Origin: Anaerolineales bacterium
GTDB lineage: Bacteria; Chloroflexota; Anaerolineae; Anaerolineales; UBA11858
Assembly: GCA_028278545.1 (NCBI GenBank)
Contig: JANQED010000186.1
Location: 1 to 47,487 of the forward strand
Direction of reading: 5' to 3'
Length of the DNA stretch: 47,487 bases
The notes below the pieces were generated by a model that saw only the letters and a program-made list of their open reading frames with translations, was not told the origin of the DNA and made no database searches. The translations under genes were made by a program, and so were the position numbers. Of this stretch, positions 7,872 to 15,378 are shown piece by piece. Numbering within the stretch: the stretch's first letter is position 1; each line of letters opens with the position of its first letter.

Positions 7872-9719
7872 CTATTGCGCGGCGCCCAAGGTTTGGGCAA
7901 TCTGACGTGCTTCCCCACGGGCAAGGTCGCTAGGGGCCGAGCCGTTTGCGCTTCTGGCCTGCGCAGCCTGCAAGGGTTCTGCCGCAGCTCTCATCATGGC
8001 TTCACGTTCTGACAGGCTATAGTCGCTGAGGTCGATGTCACTCAACTGGAACAGCCTCTGGATCAGCTTCATCATGTCAACCTCTTGGAAGAAGGCTGCT
8101 AGAAGCTGCTCGTTCTGGGCGACTATACTCATGATCTGGATCAGGGTCTGAAGCTCGCGAGCCTTTTGCAGCATGCGCGAAATTCCTTGGGCCTTGATCG
8201 TGATCGGCCTCTGGATCAGGTCCTTGCGTTGGGAATAGATAGCGTCGAACATCTCCGGGCCCACGGCACTACGGATAATGGCGTCGTCGCGCTTCACGTG
8301 CTGGAGGCCGGTCTTCCATGCGAGGTCGAGAACAGGGTTCAGGAAGTTCTGCTCCACGGTCTGCGCCACGCCTCGGATGATGGCGTTCGAGCTTTGCTGG
8401 GTCAGGGAGACCTCGGTGGCGGAAGTACGGGAGTTCGGCGCAAACTGCCCCAGCCCCACTTCATTCATACCTGCGGCCTCGCGCAGTTCGTTCTTCAGGT
8501 TCAACCAGACTTGGATGCTTTCAGAGGGCAGATTGCCTAGATCGATAGCCTCCATGAAGTCCTTGGCCTGCACCCCTTCTTCAAGCTCGAAGATTTTGAA
8601 CGGCTGGATACCATCGGTAAGTTGCTCTGGGTTCGCCAGCATCTCCGGCACCGCCGCGAATACCTTGGTGGAGCTTGTCATCACGGCGTCGAGGATCAGG
8701 TTGGTGAGTTCGTTCAGGGTCTTGGCAACCGAGCCGAAGTCTTCCATGTAGCTGCGGCCATAGACGCTCATCGGCGTCTCGATTAGCGGCGAGAAGACTA
8801 CCCAATCCTTATCGTGCCAGAACGGGTTTTTCTCCGGGCCCCGGATCAGGAACTGATCATTGGCGACCACCATAAGGCTGTCCTCGGCAACCAACTTGCC
8901 GGCCTCGTTAATCACGGTCGCGTAGTATTCGTCCAGCACAATCGGGTTGCGAGGGGTGGTGATCTCTTGGCCCTCACCTGTCAAGCGCTCGCGAGCGGCG
9001 CGCATATCGGCCTCAAGGCTTGAGGTTAGCTGCTCGATGCTGGGGAGGTTGTAGATGGGCTTGCCCTTGCTGTCATTAGCAGCGGCCATGCCCAGAAGCT
9101 CGTGCCGGTCAATCTCCATGGAACGGATACGGTAGAGGCCGCGTCCTGTGTGGTCCAGCCAGAACTGTTGCGGGTCCACGGTTTCGATAGAGACACGCCC
9201 GTCCCCGCGATCATTCTTCCACGTCACCATGGCGCAGGAGGCCATCATAGAGCCCAGCTTGATCTGGCTCTCGAACACGGACGGGAAGCCAACCACGTGG
9301 CCAGTGAGGTTGTGGCCGCACGAGCCCAACCACACGTCCAGCATCTTCTTCACCGCAGAGGTAAGGTCTCCTTCGGCGTCGGCTGGGTCGTGCATGGTGT
9401 AGAAGCCTTCAGGCAGCGCCACAAGCGCCTCTTTCATCGCGGCGGCGAAGCGGTCCACGAAGCTGGGGACCTCTGGCAGCGTTTCTTTGGCTTGCCAATC
9501 GGCCTTGTCTTGGAAGTCGAAGCGGTTCCAATAGAGGTCGAGGTTCTCACGCCACTTATCGTCACGCGGGTTGAGCCCGCCTTGGCGCGCGTCCTTGGCT
9601 TCTTCCTTGTAGCCGTTAAGGGCGTAGACGATCTCGTTGTCCGCGACAACATCGTTACCGGTGCCGGGGACCGATTTGGCTTTGCTCTCAGGATCGGCGC
9701 TTGGGGGTGTCTTCGCCAT
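7872..9719 (-). CDS. Portal protein (615 aa)
   Basis: Length and order (after the large terminase, before scaffold and capsid) fit a dodecameric head-tail connector. Visible portal-type features include NPFWHDKDWVVFSPLIETP near residue 299, then GRSYMEDFGSVAKTLNELTN at about 321-340, and a stem-helix region with QQSSNAIIRGVAQTVEQNF. A Met/Leu/Gln-rich helical C-terminus could form the barrel or internal crown. It forms the DNA channel and binds the terminase and the adaptor. The ATG lies 3 bp from the stop of the upstream small beta protein. The family assignment is strong by motif style and context. Confidence 0.85.
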   Translation of the reverse strand: MAKTPPSADPESKAKSVPGTGNDVVADNEIVYALNGYKEEAKDARQGGLNPRDDKWRENLDLYWNRFDFQDKADWQAKETLPEVPSFVDRFAAAMKEALVALPEGFYTMHDPADAEGDLTSAVKKMLDVWLGSCGHNLTGHVVGFPSVFESQIKLGSMMASCAMVTWKNDRGDGRVSIETVDPQQFWLDHTGRGLYRIRSMEIDRHELLGMAAANDSKGKPIYNLPSIEQLTSSLEADMRAARERLTGEGQEITTPRNPIVLDEYYATVINEAGKLVAEDSLMVVANDQFLIRGPEKNPFWHDKDWVVFSPLIETPMSVYGRSYMEDFGSVAKTLNELTNLILDAVMTSSTKVFAAVPEMLANPEQLTDGIQPFKIFELEEGVQAKDFMEAIDLGNLPSESIQVWLNLKNELREAAGMNEVGLGQFAPNSRTSATEVSLTQQSSNAIIRGVAQTVEQNFLNPVLDLAWKTGLQHVKRDDAIIRSAVGPEMFDAIYSQRKDLIQRPITIKAQGISRMLQKARELQTLIQIMSIVAQNEQLLAAFFQEVDMMKLIQRLFQLSDIDLSDYSLSEREAMMRAAAEPLQAAQARSANGSAPSDLARGEARQIAQTLGAAQ

Positions 9720-9722
9720 CTA

Positions 9723-10076
9723 TTAGGCCTTGGACACCAAGAGGTAAACGTCGAGGTCGGTGGAGCCGTCACCACCGGTCACGCTGGGCCGGATGTAGCG
9801 CGGGTTCTCCCGGACCTCAAGCGGCTCTGAGTTCTGGATCGCCAGATCAGTGCCTTGCGGGTCGTGCAGTGCCCCCCATGTAGTGCCGTCGTTAGAACCT
9901 TGCAGGGTTACCTCGCCGCCGGTGGAGAAGGTGCCAACCACCTGAACGCACACACGGCCCCAATGGGCCAGCGCCACTTCCGTGCCTACATCCGCAGAGG
10001 ATTGCAAGAGACCTTCCCACACCACGATATAGGTGCCTTCGTCGAGATTTGAAACTGAACCTTGTCTAGTTGCCAT
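9723..10076 (-). CDS. Small beta-rich virion-like protein (117 aa)
   Basis: This lies exactly between large terminase and portal with no gap. It carries GTFSTGGEVTLQGSNDGTTW near residues 48-67, a pattern seen in small jelly-roll/discoidin-like phage structural proteins. It is beta-rich throughout with few helices and no cysteine. A decoration or minor head/tail role is inferred. It could also be a small terminase-associated protein, but the beta pattern favours a structural role. Confidence 0.55.
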   Translation of the reverse strand: MATRQGSVSNLDEGTYIVVWEGLLQSSADVGTEVALAHWGRVCVQVVGTFSTGGEVTLQGSNDGTTWGALHDPQGTDLAIQNSEPLEVRENPRYIRPSVTGGDGSTDLDVYLLVSKA

Positions 10077-11501
10077 TTAGAGTTTTGCTCCATGTTTTGG
10101 AAGCACCAACCCCGGACGCTCAAATCCGAGAGGGCCTCGCCTGAAATAACTGGCTGCACGCCTGTCCTCGGCGCCAGTATAATCCTTCTTGCTGATTTTG
10201 CCAAGCGGGAAAAGCACAGCAGCCCCATAGGACATTGCGTCGCCGGGGTGGGAGTGGATATCCTTAGAGGGCTCGCCCGATGTGATGCCGGTCCTGCTGA
10301 CGTGGAAGTGCCAGCCTCCCCTCAGCGCCATCCACACCGCAGAGGCACGGGTTCGGTCCACTTGCACCAGCCCTCGCCCTTTCTGGGTACGGGACAAAAC
10401 AGACCGCAGAGGTTCGATCCGGTTGTGGAAGCGAACAGGTCCCCCACGCCATGTGCCACCAAGCTCCTTCTTCACCAACCGGACGGGGCTGCGGTGGATG
10501 CTGGTCTGCTCACGCTGCGTGCCTGCGGGGTCGCCAATGTGGGCCAGCTTCAGCTTACGGTTGCCCTGCTTGTAGCGGTCGGCCAGCAGCGGGCGAACCG
10601 CATCCACGATCAGTTCTTCTACACCGATATCTTCACCCACCACCGCGTCTAGGATGAGCCAGAAGCCCATCGGTGTCACTTGGGTGATGATGCAAGTGGG
10701 GTTGTGTCCCCAGTCCCACAGCAGATGTAGGGGGGTATTGGGCAGAGGGTTCAGGCCATTGGCGAGATGGATGTGATCGCTCCACTGGGGCGTGACTGCG
10801 CGGCCCACCTGCTGGAAGCCGAATTCACCCTCGACAAATCGGTTGATGAGGTCCGGCCTGTGGCCCCAGATACGGCGCAGTTCAGCGTAGTAGTGCGGGG
10901 GCAGGTTTTGTTCGTTCTCGGGGATCGGGGGCTGCCAGAGCTTGTAACCTTCAGTACCGGGCACCACGAACTTTGAATAGGTCCAGTGGGTTTCGTCCGG
11001 GTTGTTCTCGGCGAGCTTGGCGCCGTACCATTTCATTCCCGGCTGTCGCAGGCGAGACATACCGATGTCGAAGATGGTTTCATGGATGCCAACAGAGCCC
11101 ACAGCCGGCGCCGGTTCATCTAGTGCGATCCCAGCTAGCTCACGTGACATGAGCTTGGAGGCGTCTTGGGCGTCGTCCATGCCGAGAAATTCCACTTCCC
11201 CCTCAGCGACCCCGCCCGCCCAAGTGAACGTGCGCTTGGTGTGGTGGAAGGTGCCAAACACGCCGGGCGGGAACCACTCGAAGAAGGTCTTAAGGGTTGT
11301 GGCTTGGATGTTCTCCCACGTGTCGCGGATCATCGACCACCGCGCGCCGGGGTTGTGACGCGTGTGGTAGAAAGCTGCCCAGCACAGGGCCGTTGACTTC
11401 CCCTCGCCCATACGGGACGAGAACAGGTCTGCCTTGGCCTTGCTTTCGATGAACTGGCGCTGGACCGGGTTGGGGTTAAAGGTTACGTTGTGCGTCGTCA
11501 T
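10077..11501 (-). CDS. terL: Terminase large subunit (474 aa)
   Basis: The packaging motor ATPase and nuclease. The Walker A-like loop is SSRMGEGKST (residues 28-37, Lys35) and Walker B is GIALDEP with Asp128 and Glu129. The C-terminal RNase H-like nuclease domain shows three acidic motifs: WDWGHNPT (Asp263), HIGDPAG (Asp324) and HPGDAMSYG (Asp421). Length fits the family. It works at the portal to translocate and cut DNA. It overlaps the upstream zinc-ribbon gene by 26 bp and is followed directly by the portal module. The cutting mode (headful or site-specific) cannot be told from this sequence. Confidence 0.92.
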   Translation of the reverse strand: MTTHNVTFNPNPVQRQFIESKAKADLFSSRMGEGKSTALCWAAFYHTRHNPGARWSMIRDTWENIQATTLKTFFEWFPPGVFGTFHHTKRTFTWAGGVAEGEVEFLGMDDAQDASKLMSRELAGIALDEPAPAVGSVGIHETIFDIGMSRLRQPGMKWYGAKLAENNPDETHWTYSKFVVPGTEGYKLWQPPIPENEQNLPPHYYAELRRIWGHRPDLINRFVEGEFGFQQVGRAVTPQWSDHIHLANGLNPLPNTPLHLLWDWGHNPTCIITQVTPMGFWLILDAVVGEDIGVEELIVDAVRPLLADRYKQGNRKLKLAHIGDPAGTQREQTSIHRSPVRLVKKELGGTWRGGPVRFHNRIEPLRSVLSRTQKGRGLVQVDRTRASAVWMALRGGWHFHVSRTGITSGEPSKDIHSHPGDAMSYGAAVLFPLGKISKKDYTGAEDRRAASYFRRGPLGFERPGLVLPKHGAKL

Positions 11502-11682
11502 GCAGGCATTGCGGGCAGATTACCCAGCCCCGTTTGTCGTGGGGCTGGAACAAAGCCCACCCACGCTCTTTTATTGTTTCGAATATGGGGAGAGTTTCGT
11601 CATCGATCCTGTCTTGCCTGCCGCAGTTCTTGCAGGTCAGCACAGGCTTGCCTCTTATCTTTTTGTGGAGCACAGATACCAC
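11476..11682 (-). CDS. Small zinc-ribbon protein upstream of terL (68 aa)
   Basis: GTG start at 11682 preceded by AAGGGG. Residues CKNC (17-20) and CPQC (56-59) form a CX2C-X35-CX2C zinc-binding pattern around a short alpha/beta core. It overlaps terL by 26 bp and the upstream membrane-protein gene by 28 bp, so it sits in a tightly coupled string. Function unknown. By location it might assist packaging or host nucleic-acid control. The cysteine pairs are seen directly; zinc binding is inferred. Confidence 0.65.
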   Translation of the reverse strand: MVSVLHKKIRGKPVLTCKNCGRQDRIDDETLPIFETIKERGWALFQPHDKRGWVICPQCLHDDAQRNL

Positions 11683-11831
11683 CCCCTTACCACCATAGCC
11701 GCTACTCCAATAAGAGGCCAGAATACGCAGACGATCAAACTTTCAAACGTTTTATGCTTCAACACCATTTTGGACACTCTATAATTTACAAAATATCCGG
11801 TGATGTAGAACCACAAGCAAACCCACACCAT
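11655..11831 (-). CDS. Two-TM small membrane protein A (58 aa)
   Basis: ATG 11831 is preceded by GGAGGGAATAAC. Residues 1-15 and about 30-47 (ESLIVCVFWPLIGVAAMVV) form two hydrophobic segments separated by a basic loop. It resembles the next upstream protein in length, topology and a conserved Trp-Pro-Leu in the second segment, so the two may be duplicates. Inner-membrane location is predicted. Possible roles are holin-like, superinfection exclusion or host membrane control; nothing here decides. Confidence 0.6.
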   Translation of the reverse strand: MVWVCLWFYITGYFVNYRVSKMVLKHKTFESLIVCVFWPLIGVAAMVVRGWYLCSTKR

Positions 11832-11832
11832 G

Positions 11833-12015
11833 TTATTCCCTCCAAATTGCACGCAGGACGCCATTGCCGATGAAAAGCAAAACAACCAGCGGCCAGACCA
11901 CCACCATGATGATAACTTGCCAAAGCGCCAGCCTATGCACGAACATGGTGTCGAGCAAATAGCCCACCATAAGGTAGCATCCGGCGAGGTACATATAGAT
12001 CATGGCCCAGATCAT
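11833..12015 (-). CDS. Two-TM small membrane protein B (60 aa)
   Basis: ATG 12015 follows ACGAGGCAATGAC and overlaps the stop of the 57-aa gene upstream (ATGA). Hydrophobic segments at residues 1-21 and about 31-50 (WQVIIMVVVWPLVVLLFI) frame a short polar loop; the C-terminus is basic. It shares topology and the WPL element with protein A directly downstream. No signal-peptide cleavage site is evident. The function is unknown, and its site upstream of terL is unusual for a holin. Confidence 0.65.
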   Translation of the reverse strand: MIWAMIYMYLAGCYLMVGYLLDTMFVHRLALWQVIIMVVVWPLVVLLFIGNGVLRAIWRE

Positions 12016-12185
12016 GTCATTGCCTCGTAGAATGGGATGGGCTCGCGGTCATCGGCCACGGTGATGAACTTCATATCCATCGGCGCGCCATCACGGATGC
12101 ACATCATGATTGTGAAGATGTCGGCGAAGTCATCCTCGTCGGTTTTTGTGATTTCTACTGTGTTCCCCTTAAGAAGAAGCTTCAT
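12012..12185 (-). CDS. Small soluble protein (57 aa)
   Basis: ATG 12185 is preceded by AGGAGGAAAAGAAGAAAA, and the TGA stop overlaps the next ATG by 4 bases. The frame begins MKLLLKGNTVEI and ends PIPFYEAMT. It is a compact alpha/beta-looking protein with an acidic patch (KTDEDDF) and no cysteine pairs. The good ribosome site and the coupled stop/start at both ends are the main reasons to call it real. No family is recognised. Confidence 0.65.
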   Translation of the reverse strand: MKLLLKGNTVEITKTDEDDFADIFTIMMCIRDGAPMDMKFITVADDREPIPFYEAMT

Positions 12186-12291
12186 TTTTCTTCTTTTCCT
12201 CCTGCTTTACCCTCGCACGCTCTTGACGGGACATATCAGGGCGCAGCCTGCCCTTGTTTTTCCCCACGTTATTGGTGCGTCGTCTTGACAT
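12169..12291 (-). CDS. Very small basic protein (40 aa)
   Basis: ATG 12291 has AGAAGGA about ten bases upstream. The 40-residue product starts MSRRRTNNVGKNKG and ends in a Lys/Glu-rich helix. It overlaps the following gene by 17 bp. The high basic content suggests nucleic-acid or terminase contact, but no motif proves this. It could be a leader peptide for the coupled gene below. Confidence 0.45.
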   Translation of the reverse strand: MSRRRTNNVGKNKGRLRPDMSRQERARVKQEEKKKNEASS

Positions 12292-12342
12292 TTCGGTGTT
12301 CCTTCTCTGTTATATGGGGGTTGTGGGCCCCGATTTCAAGGA

Positions 12343-13032
12343 TTATCTTCCTATTCTCGGGTCGCCGTCTGGCAGCCGCTTTGATTTCTTGCGTGAGGGC
12401 CTTTTTGTTTTCAGCGGGGCTGTATCGGCCTTCATCTCATCCACATGGATGATCTCTTTGCCCTCCTCAACCTCTGTGATCTTGGCCTCAAGGTCGATTG
12501 TGTAGATATCTGGGTATTCGGCGGTGGATTGGCCGCCTCCACCCTCTTGGCCCTGCTCGGATAGGTCAAGATTGGTGTTGATTTGGATAGGAACCACAAC
12601 CTTTACCTCGTTGCGGTTGCCATAGACGCGGGCATTCCGGCGTTCAGCAGACCAACGAAGCTGGTTCATAGCGACATCAAGGGCCCGGATATAGGCGCTG
12701 GAGAATTCTTTCCCCTTCTTGAGCTTCTCAGCGATCTCCAGAGCGTCATCTTCCAGCGAATAGGCCGACATTTCCCGGGCGGCGGAGTAGGCGCGGGCGA
12801 ATTCCGGGTGCGTGGTGACCCAGCGGTTCACAGTCTGGCGCGCTGGCATGTCACTGGCCTCGCAGATGCCCTTGAGGGTCTCGCCGTCGGCAATCCTCTC
12901 GCAGATTTGAATGCCCAGATAGGGATCATAGGCGGTGACCTGCCGCTTTTCCTTGCCGTCCTCGCTGGTCATGACCTCTGACTTCAACCCGGCCTTCTTT
13001 TCCTTGCTGGGCCGGTTTTTAACTACTGCCAA
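12343..13032 (-). CDS. terS: Terminase small subunit (about 229 aa)
   Basis: The DNA-recognition subunit of packaging. Counting from a possible TTG at 13062, a helix-turn-helix is formed by ICERIADGETLKGICEASDM (about residues 53-72), then PARQTVNRWV and a conserved helix HPEFARAYSAAREMSA. This pattern is characteristic of terminase small subunits of Gram-negative phages. The C-terminal 90 residues are acidic then strongly basic (KKSKRLPDGDPRIGR), suitable for contact with TerL. I chose TTG 13032, preceded by GAGAGGACA; TTG 13062 is the alternative, and no ATG exists near it. The start overlaps the helicase stop by 14 bp. Confidence 0.82.
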   Translation of the reverse strand: MAVVKNRPSKEKKAGLKSEVMTSEDGKEKRQVTAYDPYLGIQICERIADGETLKGICEASDMPARQTVNRWVTTHPEFARAYSAAREMSAYSLEDDALEIAEKLKKGKEFSSAYIRALDVAMNQLRWSAERRNARVYGNRNEVKVVVPIQINTNLDLSEQGQEGGGGQSTAEYPDIYTIDLEAKITEVEEGKEIIHVDEMKADTAPLKTKRPSRKKSKRLPDGDPRIGR

Positions 13033-14128
13033 TGTCCTCTCCCGGGGGCTCTGCCCCCTCAATCAAGCTCCACCACCACCTGCCGTCGTCGCCGTGTTTG
13101 TCAGAGCGCACTAGTCCCTTCTTGGCGCGGGATGCTGTGCGCTTGGCGATGTTGTGTTTGGCGCACATCTCGAATATCTCAGTGGAGGGCTTGGGCCCCG
13201 CTTGTAGAGCCTCCCAGACCAGTTGGCGCGCCAGCGCCAGTTTAGTGGCCTCACTGTCATCCTTGCGGGCCTTTCTGCCAGAAACGATGTCCTCAGGGTC
13301 GTCGTCGGTGAAGTCGCCCCAGACCAGACCGTGCTCGGCGTCAAGCTCGTAGGTGAGACAGCGGCCCTTCCGGCCCACGTTGCACTTGGTGTGCGCCACT
13401 ATGGGCTCGCCGGCGCCGTTTCGCATGACCATGAGCACAGAGCGGGCAGCGGCTGTGAAGTCGATAGAGCCGAGCCCCTGATGGATGGCGCCTCCTGATT
13501 TAGCTTTCCTCAGATGACGCACCACCACTATTGCGGTCCCGGTGTGCTCAGCCAGTGTCTTGAGGCCTGCCATGATCTCACGGACCTCGTTGGCCTTGTT
13601 CATGTCGACCTTGGCGCCCATATAAGCGATGATGGGGTCGATGAAGACGATACCGGCAGCGAAGTTCTTGAGTGTTACCTCCAGCCGGTCCCTACCCTCT
13701 TTATCGAAGACCGGCCCCTCCTCCACCATGATGGAGATGTTCTGGAGGTTGGCGCCCATGGACATCAACCTCGGCACAATGGTGTCCTCCACGTCGTCCT
13801 CTGCGGAGATGAGCAGGGCCCGCTGGGGAGGCATGGCGTGAGACTGGCCCGGAAGGCCCCTGCCGCATGAGACGTCTGCGGCCAGCTTGTAGGCCATCCA
13901 TGACTTGCCGAGACCGGGGTCACCCTCGATGATGGTGACCTTGCCTGCCGGGATGTAAGGGTGCCAAAGCCAATGCACATCCTTGGGCTCCACATCGGCG
14001 GCAGAGATCATGGTGTATGGCATGGGTTCTTTCTTTTTCTTCTTCGGCTTCAGCGCAGGCGGGCTGTTTTGACTTGGGTGTTTCCCTCCGTGCTGGCCCC
14101 AGTTCGGGGCCGGTTTGCGTTTTGTCAT
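13019..14128 (-). CDS. RepA-like hexameric helicase / AAA ATPase (369 aa)
   Basis: A RecA-fold ATPase. The Walker A is EGDPGLGKS (residues 68-76, Lys75), with a Walker B GIVFIDP (Asp164) and HLRKAKSGG followed by GLGSIDFTAAARS, a layout seen in RepA/AAA_25 replicative helicases of plasmids and phages. The C-terminus (PSTEIFEMCAKHNIAKRTAS, about residues 311-330) looks like a winged-helix DNA-binding element. The N-terminal 35 residues are basic and probably disordered. It lies immediately downstream of the repeat-bearing non-coding region at 14.6-14.8 kb and is probably loaded there. Its start overlaps the upstream gene by ATGA. Confidence 0.82.
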   Translation of the reverse strand: MTKRKPAPNWGQHGGKHPSQNSPPALKPKKKKKEPMPYTMISAADVEPKDVHWLWHPYIPAGKVTIIEGDPGLGKSWMAYKLAADVSCGRGLPGQSHAMPPQRALLISAEDDVEDTIVPRLMSMGANLQNISIMVEEGPVFDKEGRDRLEVTLKNFAAGIVFIDPIIAYMGAKVDMNKANEVREIMAGLKTLAEHTGTAIVVVRHLRKAKSGGAIHQGLGSIDFTAAARSVLMVMRNGAGEPIVAHTKCNVGRKGRCLTYELDAEHGLVWGDFTDDDPEDIVSGRKARKDDSEATKLALARQLVWEALQAGPKPSTEIFEMCAKHNIAKRTASRAKKGLVRSDKHGDDGRWWWSLIEGAEPPGEDIGSS

Positions 14129-14349
14129 TTGGCGCGGGCAGCCCTTACTGATGTGATGTTGTTGGTGGGGAAGCCTTGTAGGCTTTCATCAGCTTTCTCT
14201 AACACCAACCCATCTCTCAATATTTCAGAAATGGTGGTCTTGGTTTCGCCCAGCCCATAACAATACAGCTTCAACTCCTCAACCCCAAAAATCGGCACAT
14301 CAAGCTGCACCGTTATGATGTATTTTTCCCGCTCCACTCTCATCTCCAT
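14125..14349 (-). CDS. Small protein of helicase operon (74 aa)
   Basis: A compact protein beginning MEMRVEREKYIITVQLDV, beta-rich at first and helical after about residue 38. It overlaps its upstream neighbour by 10 bp and the helicase by 4 bp, so the three are probably one translationally coupled unit read from the promoter at 14617-14645. It might be a helicase-loading or origin-associated accessory factor by position. No family is recognised. Confidence 0.65.
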   Translation of the reverse strand: MEMRVEREKYIITVQLDVPIFGVEELKLYCYGLGETKTTISEILRDGLVLEKADESLQGFPTNNITSVRAARAK

Positions 14350-14603
14350 GCTTGTGCCGGCGCCGTCAGGCGCCGAAAAACTGCTAGCTTCTCATTATAC
14401 GTTTCAACACCGTAGGCGTGGTACAAGCTGATAAACTCCTCTAGGACATCGTAATCTGACAAGAACCTAAAGGTTTTAGGCCATATAGCCCTCATGTACC
14501 TAACAGCATCCTTCTCGGTGATCAGGTTTGTGGTGTGAACGATATCAGGCGAAGTCAACATTAGGTGATCATATGCCAAAACTTTTTCCATGCGAGCCTC
14601 CAA
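14340..14603 (-). CDS. First gene of the helicase-terminase operon (87 aa)
   Basis: ATG 14603 is preceded by TTGGAGGCTCGC, a good ribosome site; a second ATG at 14591 is possible. The product is mainly helical (TEKDAVRYMRAIWPKTFRFL near residues 29-48). It begins only a few bases after the predicted transcription start of the sigma70-type promoter, giving a short leader. It may be an early regulator or replication accessory protein, but this is inferred from location only. Confidence 0.65.
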   Translation of the reverse strand: MEARMEKVLAYDHLMLTSPDIVHTTNLITEKDAVRYMRAIWPKTFRFLSDYDVLEEFISLYHAYGVETYNEKLAVFRRLTAPAQAWR

Positions 14604-14616
14604 CTCTTGCTAACCA

Positions 14617-14645
14617 TATATAGGGAAGGGTGCCAAGGTTTTCAA
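14617..14645 (-). promoter_or_regulatory. Sigma70-type promoter for helicase and late arm
   Basis: On the - strand TTGAAA (14640-14645) and TATATA (14617-14622) are separated by exactly 17 bp, close to the host consensus TTGACA-N17-TATAAT. Copies of CAAGGGTGCC overlap the -35 box and the spacer, so a protein binding the repeats would occlude the promoter. The first gene starts at 14603. Confidence 0.75.
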
Positions 14646-14796
14646 GGGTGCCGTGGGGCTACCGTGCAATGGCACCCTTGCATCCTTAGGGACAATTTTT
14701 ATTATTATTCAATATTATCAATGGCTTAGGTTTTCAGTCTAAGGCAACCATGCAACAATGCCATGGCATCTTGCACCTAGGCCTTTGGCACCCTTG
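14625..14796. other. Candidate replication origin: repeats, AT-rich patch, palindrome
   Basis: Four copies of a 10-mer CAAGGGTGCC: direct at 14625-14634 (one mismatch) and 14643-14652, inverted at 14671-14680 and 14787-14796. Copies 2 and 3 form a 10-bp inverted repeat with an 18-nt loop. A/T-rich DNA (about 14691-14720, ATTATTATTCAATATTATC) and a perfect 12-bp palindrome ATGCCATGGCAT (14758-14769) follow. Iteron-like repeats plus a melting region next to a RepA-like helicase are the usual make-up of an origin. No DnaA box is certain. Function is inferred. Confidence 0.55.
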
Positions 14797-15033
14797 GGGA
14801 CAGGGTTGGCTATTTACGGTTGCAAGCCCGTCCTCTTCTGCTACCTCTGCTAGAGGCCCTTGTGCTTTTTCTTTGCATAATTATCATGGTGGGCCCCGCT
14901 CTCGCGTCCGAGGAGGGGGGACCCTCCGGGGGGAACCTACCCCACCCCGGGTGAGCTAGCTAGGGATCGGCGGGGCTGGCCATGCCGGCGCGGGCCTGCC
15001 TAGGAATAAAAGCCCATAGGAATAAATGCCTCT

Positions 15034-15049
15034 GGCGCACAGCGCCGAT
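15034..15049. repeat. Palindromic 16-mer, copy 1
   Basis: GGCGCACAGCGCC followed by GAT. GGCGC and GCGCC pair around ACA. The 13-bp core occurs in reverse complement at 15269-15281 as GGCGCTGTGCGCC, also followed by GAT. The pair brackets the stem-loop at 15154-15210. Confidence 0.7.
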
Positions 15050-15153
15050 CTAGCCCGCGTGCTGCCTAAGCCCCTCTGGCCCAGCTACGCTGGTGCCGGT
15101 CTGGGCAGGGACAATGGCTGCTGGTGCAGGGGCGCGCGCGATGGGGTCGTTGT

Positions 15154-15210
15154 GGACTGGGGGTGGCAAACCCAGCTAATGTTAGCGCTACTAACATCCC
15201 CCGCCAGTCC
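15154..15210. other. Nested stem-loop (cruciform or structured RNA)
   Basis: Outer arms GGACTGG (15154-15160) and CCAGTCC (15204-15210) are perfect complements, extended by GGG opposite CCC. An inner perfect 7-bp stem ATGTTAG/CTAACAT (15179-15185 with 15191-15197) has a 5-nt loop CGCTA. Two nested stems in a non-coding gap are unlikely to be chance. The role is unknown: a replication structure, an RNA or a protein site. Confidence 0.65.
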
Positions 15211-15268
15211 AAACCCGCGAGCATGACACACAGGGCCAGCGCACCAGCAAGCACGCTCTGGCCCCTCA

Positions 15269-15284
15269 GGCGCTGTGCGCCGAT
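15269..15284. repeat. Palindromic 16-mer, copy 2 (inverted core)
   Basis: GGCGCTGTGCGCC followed by GAT. The core is the exact reverse complement of copy 1 at 15034-15046. Confidence 0.7.
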
Positions 15285-15324
15285 AGCGATTGCTGGCCCG
15301 TAGGAGCCTCAGGAGCGCAGGCAA

Positions 15325-15351
15325 AGAAAAACCCGGCGCTGGGCACCGGGT
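15325..15351 (-). terminator. Factor-independent terminator of the small-gene operon
   Basis: Read leftward: ACCCGG-TGCCCAGCG-CCGGGT followed by TTTTCTTTG. The stem is 6 bp (15346-15351 with 15331-15336) and the T-run begins directly after it. It ends transcription of the genes at 18.4-15.4 kb before the origin-like region. Confidence 0.85.
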
Positions 15352-15378
15352 AAGAGGTAAATCGTGCTGTGCGATCCG

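Larger units (their letters stand above)
14797..15325. other. Non-coding, GC-rich structured region
   Basis: No frame here has a supported start, ribosome site and protein-like composition on either strand. The stretch holds runs of G and C (about 14900-14960, with GGGGGGACCCTCCGGGGGG), two inverted copies of a 16-mer (15034-15049 and 15269-15284) and a large two-part stem-loop (15154-15210). It may hold an untranslated RNA, a packaging or replication signal, or leader DNA for the leftward promoter. I see no tRNA fold. Confidence 0.5.

Noticed and set aside
14750..14959. Rightward 69-aa frame in the non-coding gap
   Set aside because: No ribosome site, Pro/Gly/Arg-rich composition of a chance GC-rich frame, and it lies against the local transcription direction.
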